Assembly (NCBI GenBank): GCA_027487435.1
Contig: JAIYDP010000152.1
Location: 37,159-101,158 of the forward strand
From: Verrucomicrobiaceae bacterium
GTDB taxonomy: Bacteria; Verrucomicrobiota; Verrucomicrobiia; Verrucomicrobiales; Akkermansiaceae
Direction of reading: 5' to 3'
DNA: 64,000 bases
A model generated the notes under the pieces. The model saw nothing but the letters and a program-made list of their open reading frames with translations. It was not told where the DNA came from and did not search any database. This document shows, piece by piece, positions 61,469-64,000 of this stretch (its first letter is position 1; the number at the start of each line of letters is the position of its first letter). The translations under genes and the position numbers were made by a program.

Positions 61469-62573
61469 CTAAAAATTGAAAAATTCGTCATCAGAAGGCG
61501 GGTCCCCCCTTTCAAAATTGTCACAGCTCTGGCCAAAAGCTGAACAAACGGACGAAACCTCGTCCCCATCCACCAGCCCGACCAAATGCTCAGCTGAGAT
61601 CGACCCTGCACCATAGAGGAATCCCCCAAAGAAGCCGACGAAAGCCGTCCGCAGGAGAGACTCATGCCCCCACGCAGCCGACACTCGCATGGCTCCGGCG
61701 ACGTCGGGCGCGTATCGCCGAAGGATTGCGAGGGCGGCTGGGATGATGACATCAATATCATTGGCCTGGCCAAGGCAAGTGCTTAGAATCTGAACGATAT
61801 CAGAAGAACAAGAAGCGGGTGAGTACCTCGGCATCGTCAAAGTTCTCTAGGCCCTTCACTCCAAACGCAACCCGGTCGCAGAAGCTCGAGAACTCTTCCT
61901 CCATGTCGTCCCCACGCTGAATGTGCCAGAAGAAATCGCGGAGGTAGATTGCAAACTCTTCGAGTTCGGCGGAGGGGACGAGTTGCCTTACAAACCTGCG
62001 GACTATTGAGTTGGTTGCCTCAGAATCTTTGCAGCACAACAAGAGTACGGGCGCGGCCATGAGAATAACCGAAGCAGGCCTTGTCGCGGACAACTTCTCG
62101 CTTCCGCAATACCGGGGCTTCAATCCGTCGGCGTAATTTTCAAAGAACTCAATGTGATGATCATAAACATGAAAATCCTTCTGTGACCCTGAGACCATGT
62201 GTGAGCAGTACTCAGCATAGAGGTCATCGAGCTCCCAAGAATCTACGGCGATAATTCGCTTCAGCATCGCCTTGACAGAGGACACAGTCGCAGAGTTCTC
62301 ACCACGGGATAAGAGCCTGTGCTGATGAGCGCCGCGTTGGCCAACAAATGGACGAGCAAGAGGAGAGATGTCTGCTCTCCAATGGTCCCTATCGGGAAGT
62401 CGCTGTGAGACCATTGGATCTTCAGGATGTTGACACGGTGGGTCTGCGAACAAGGCTCCTCCAGTGTCCCTGACAATAGCAGCTTTGTTGATGTACAGAT
62501 GCGCGGGAACTGCCATAGCGTCCCCAACAATCATGCACAGCATGGATGCAGCACACCGACCAGTCAAGTCCAT
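61469..62573 (-). CDS. ADP-ribosylglycohydrolase (ARH/DraG) family protein
   Basis: Predicted 355 aa; one intron 61790-61826 (37 nt). N-terminal MIVGDAMAVPAHLYIN matches the ARH start motif, followed by QHPEDPM, GQRGAHQHRLLSRGENSAT and, after the splice, GQANDID where the metal-binding Asp pair is expected (GxDxD in the family; here Asn-Asp and Ile-Asp). A Gly-rich helix GFFGGFLYGAGSI follows. Members remove ADP-ribose from proteins or act on related substrates using two magnesium ions. Substrate is unknown, and the C-terminal boundary could extend by a further exon. Divergent from the TPR gene with 54 bp between starts. Confidence 0.8.
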
Positions 62574-62627
62574 GTGACTAGCTTAGCTCAAGTTTCAAGT
62601 GTTTTGTTCGTTAAATTTGCGTTGGCC

Positions 62628-63795
62628 ATGGTGGAAGAGCTGAAAGCAAAAGGCGATCAGTTTTTCAAAGAGGGAGCTTTCCCGAAAGCTAGTTCTCTGA
62701 TCTTCTTTCATGTCTAACTGAAGGCAGTCAATTTCTATAACCAGGCTTTGAAAATAGACCCTAGTCAGGCTACCATTTTGAGGTTTCAAAGAATTTGGAA
62801 GGATTGACCAGAAAGCAATCGCTCAGCAGCGTTCCTTAAGGCTGGTAAAGAGCTGAGAGCGTTGGCCGATGCTGAGCAAGTTATCTCTTTGAAACCCGAA
62901 TGGGCGAAGGTGTACATTGTGCTCGTCTTGCTCAGCTGTAACAGGGATATATGCGCAAGGCGCTGGCCTTACGGGCCATGAAAAAGTAGACCCTAGACTC
63001 CGCTGCAGTACTTAAATCTCAGAGAGAGCGAGGGAATAGAGGAGCTGAAGAAAGCAATGACTTTTGACCCCGCATCAGCCAAGGAAATCAGCGCCATGAT
63101 AAAGGAATTCGCTATTGCTTTGTCCATTCACTGTTATCAAACATATGCTCATCTGACCAAGAAAGCAAAGCCCCCACCCAAAGAACGTGTCAAATCCGAG
63201 TCCGAGTACAATGACGTAAAGTCCGAAATGGAGTTCGGCCCCGAGATTCCTTTCACGCAGAAGCTCTTGGACGAGTTTGTTGACGAGCGGATCCAAGAGG
63301 CATCCAATGAGTACCTTGCGTCTCGTCTTTGATTGGTGTCTCTCTCTCTGACCCCGAAGGCAATGTGTCCCCAATTGCCTACTTCCACCCGTCGAGGCTG
63401 ACGAAAGAAAAGGCGATTGTCTCTCTCTCTAGCGGCTCAGTCTTACCCCGCAGATGATTGGCAACGTCCGAATCGACCGAGCATTCGAGTCTCCCGATCA
63501 AATCGAAGGATGCGCAAAATTCTTGACGGAGTACGCCAAAGACACGAAAGCTTTCGCCATTTGCGTTGTTGTCGACAAGGCCGACATCGGATACCCTCAA
63601 GTCTGGAAGTCGACGAGCTGGCCCTTCAAGCCGGATTCCATGGGCGTGTTCGTGCAGTTGGATTTAACGGAAAAGCGCAGGATTTGGTTCATCCCATCAG
63701 AGGCGGGCATCCTACGCCCCGACTTGAAGAAAGAGCTAGACTTCTCAACGTTCCAACTGCTTCCGCCTATTTTGAAGCGTTTGGCGCCAAAGTAG
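62628..63795 (+). CDS. TPR protein with an uncharacterised C-terminal domain
   Basis: Predicted 298 aa in seven exons; introns 62688-62723 (GC-AG), 62783-62815, 62910-62944, 62986-63022, 63325-63359 and 63419-63453. Residues 1-110 hold three TPR units of the STI1/Hop type (KAKGDQFFKEGAFPKA, NRSAAFLKAGKELRAL, EWAKGYMRKALAL), which usually bind Hsp70/Hsp90 tails. A charged linker (KPPPKERVKSESEY) leads to a 120-residue alpha/beta domain (FLTEYAKDTKAFAICVVVD, MGVFVQLDLTEKRRIWFIP) that I do not recognise. Co-chaperone role is inferred only from the TPR type. Confidence 0.75.
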
Positions 63796-63816
63796 CTGTG
63801 AATAGTGTAGCGATTT

Positions 63817-64000
63817 TTAATAGATTTCCCCTCGCATTGCTTCAATGACAGCGTTGTTAAATTCACTGCCGCGTCAATCTTCGGCCACCCCCGTGATGCC
63901 CACATTCTTGCAACCTTAATTCGAGCGAGATCCGTCTTGTTTGGATACGACCGATTTGTCAGCAGCACGGTGCAATAGTCCTGCTCGACGTCACAGCAAA
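63817..64000 (-). CDS. Beta-lactamase-related serine hydrolase, 3' end (5' part outside window)
   Basis: Only the C-terminal end is inside the window. It reads TVLLTNRSYPNK and, after a 38-nt intron at 63866-63903, ends IEFNNAVIEAMRGEIY with TAA at 63817-63819. The LTNR-P motif followed by R...naV..A is typical of the C-terminus of class C beta-lactamase/penicillin-binding-protein-like hydrolases (LACTB/EstB type). Catalytic motifs lie outside, so activity cannot be judged. Convergent with the TPR gene, 21 bp between stops. Confidence 0.55.

Overview
This window is nuclear DNA of a eukaryotic microbe, probably a free-living flagellated protist of uncertain lineage. The evidence is spliceosomal introns in nearly every gene and a gene set that includes a cytoplasmic dynein-2 heavy chain, coronin, a PP2A scaffold, PABPN1, a STE24 CAAX protease, RELCH, WRAP73 and a BTB protein. 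The dynein-2 chain and WRAP73 argue for a cilium and basal body. Nothing seen points to a prokaryotic replicon: no operon logic, CRISPR array, tRNA or rRNA was recognised. The genome is very compact. Divergent starts are often only 40-60 bp apart, convergent stops are 6-110 bp apart, and one pair of opposite-strand stop codons overlaps. Most introns that could be placed are 31-39 nt long, with a sharp mode at 33-36 nt. Many of them lack an in-frame stop and so hide inside open frames.

Layout. 1-14846: 3' end of a PP2A scaffold gene, then a 13.6 kb dynein-2 heavy chain gene. 14905-20755: an uncharacterised nuclear-type protein, a tiny gene, a DUF1761-like membrane protein, a BTB-BACK-GATase fusion and coronin. 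20804-26923: an ankyrin protein, a calcium-channel alpha2/delta-like surface protein and a CPBP intramembrane protease. 27025-34174: an ICE2-like protein, an LRR protein, two unknowns and a membrane DnaJ/thioredoxin-like protein. 34226-39947: WRAP73, a secreted LysM protein, a C2 protein and STE24. 39993-45215: a coiled-coil unknown, PABPN1, class III alcohol dehydrogenase, a TrmH-type methyltransferase and a small basic protein. 45278-51625: poorly resolved gene(s), then a stretch with no confident gene. 51626-59229: a cysteine-rich type I membrane protein and RELCH. 59289-64000: a GCKR/MurQ-like tandem-SIS protein, an ADP-ribosylglycohydrolase, a TPR protein and the 3' end of a beta-lactamase-like gene.

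The most striking feature is the dynein heavy chain. It is full length (about 4436 aa after splicing) with recognisable tail, linker, AAA2-AAA6, stalk and C-terminal domain. AAA1, the site that drives motility in known dyneins, has lost its Walker A, Walker B and sensor residues, while AAA2, AAA3 and AAA4 keep P-loop-like motifs. Several genes look connected only by broad theme (cilium/centriole: dynein-2, WRAP73; endomembrane/Rab11: RELCH, coronin; cell surface: alpha2/delta-like, LysM and DUF4215 proteins). No gene-cluster logic is claimed.
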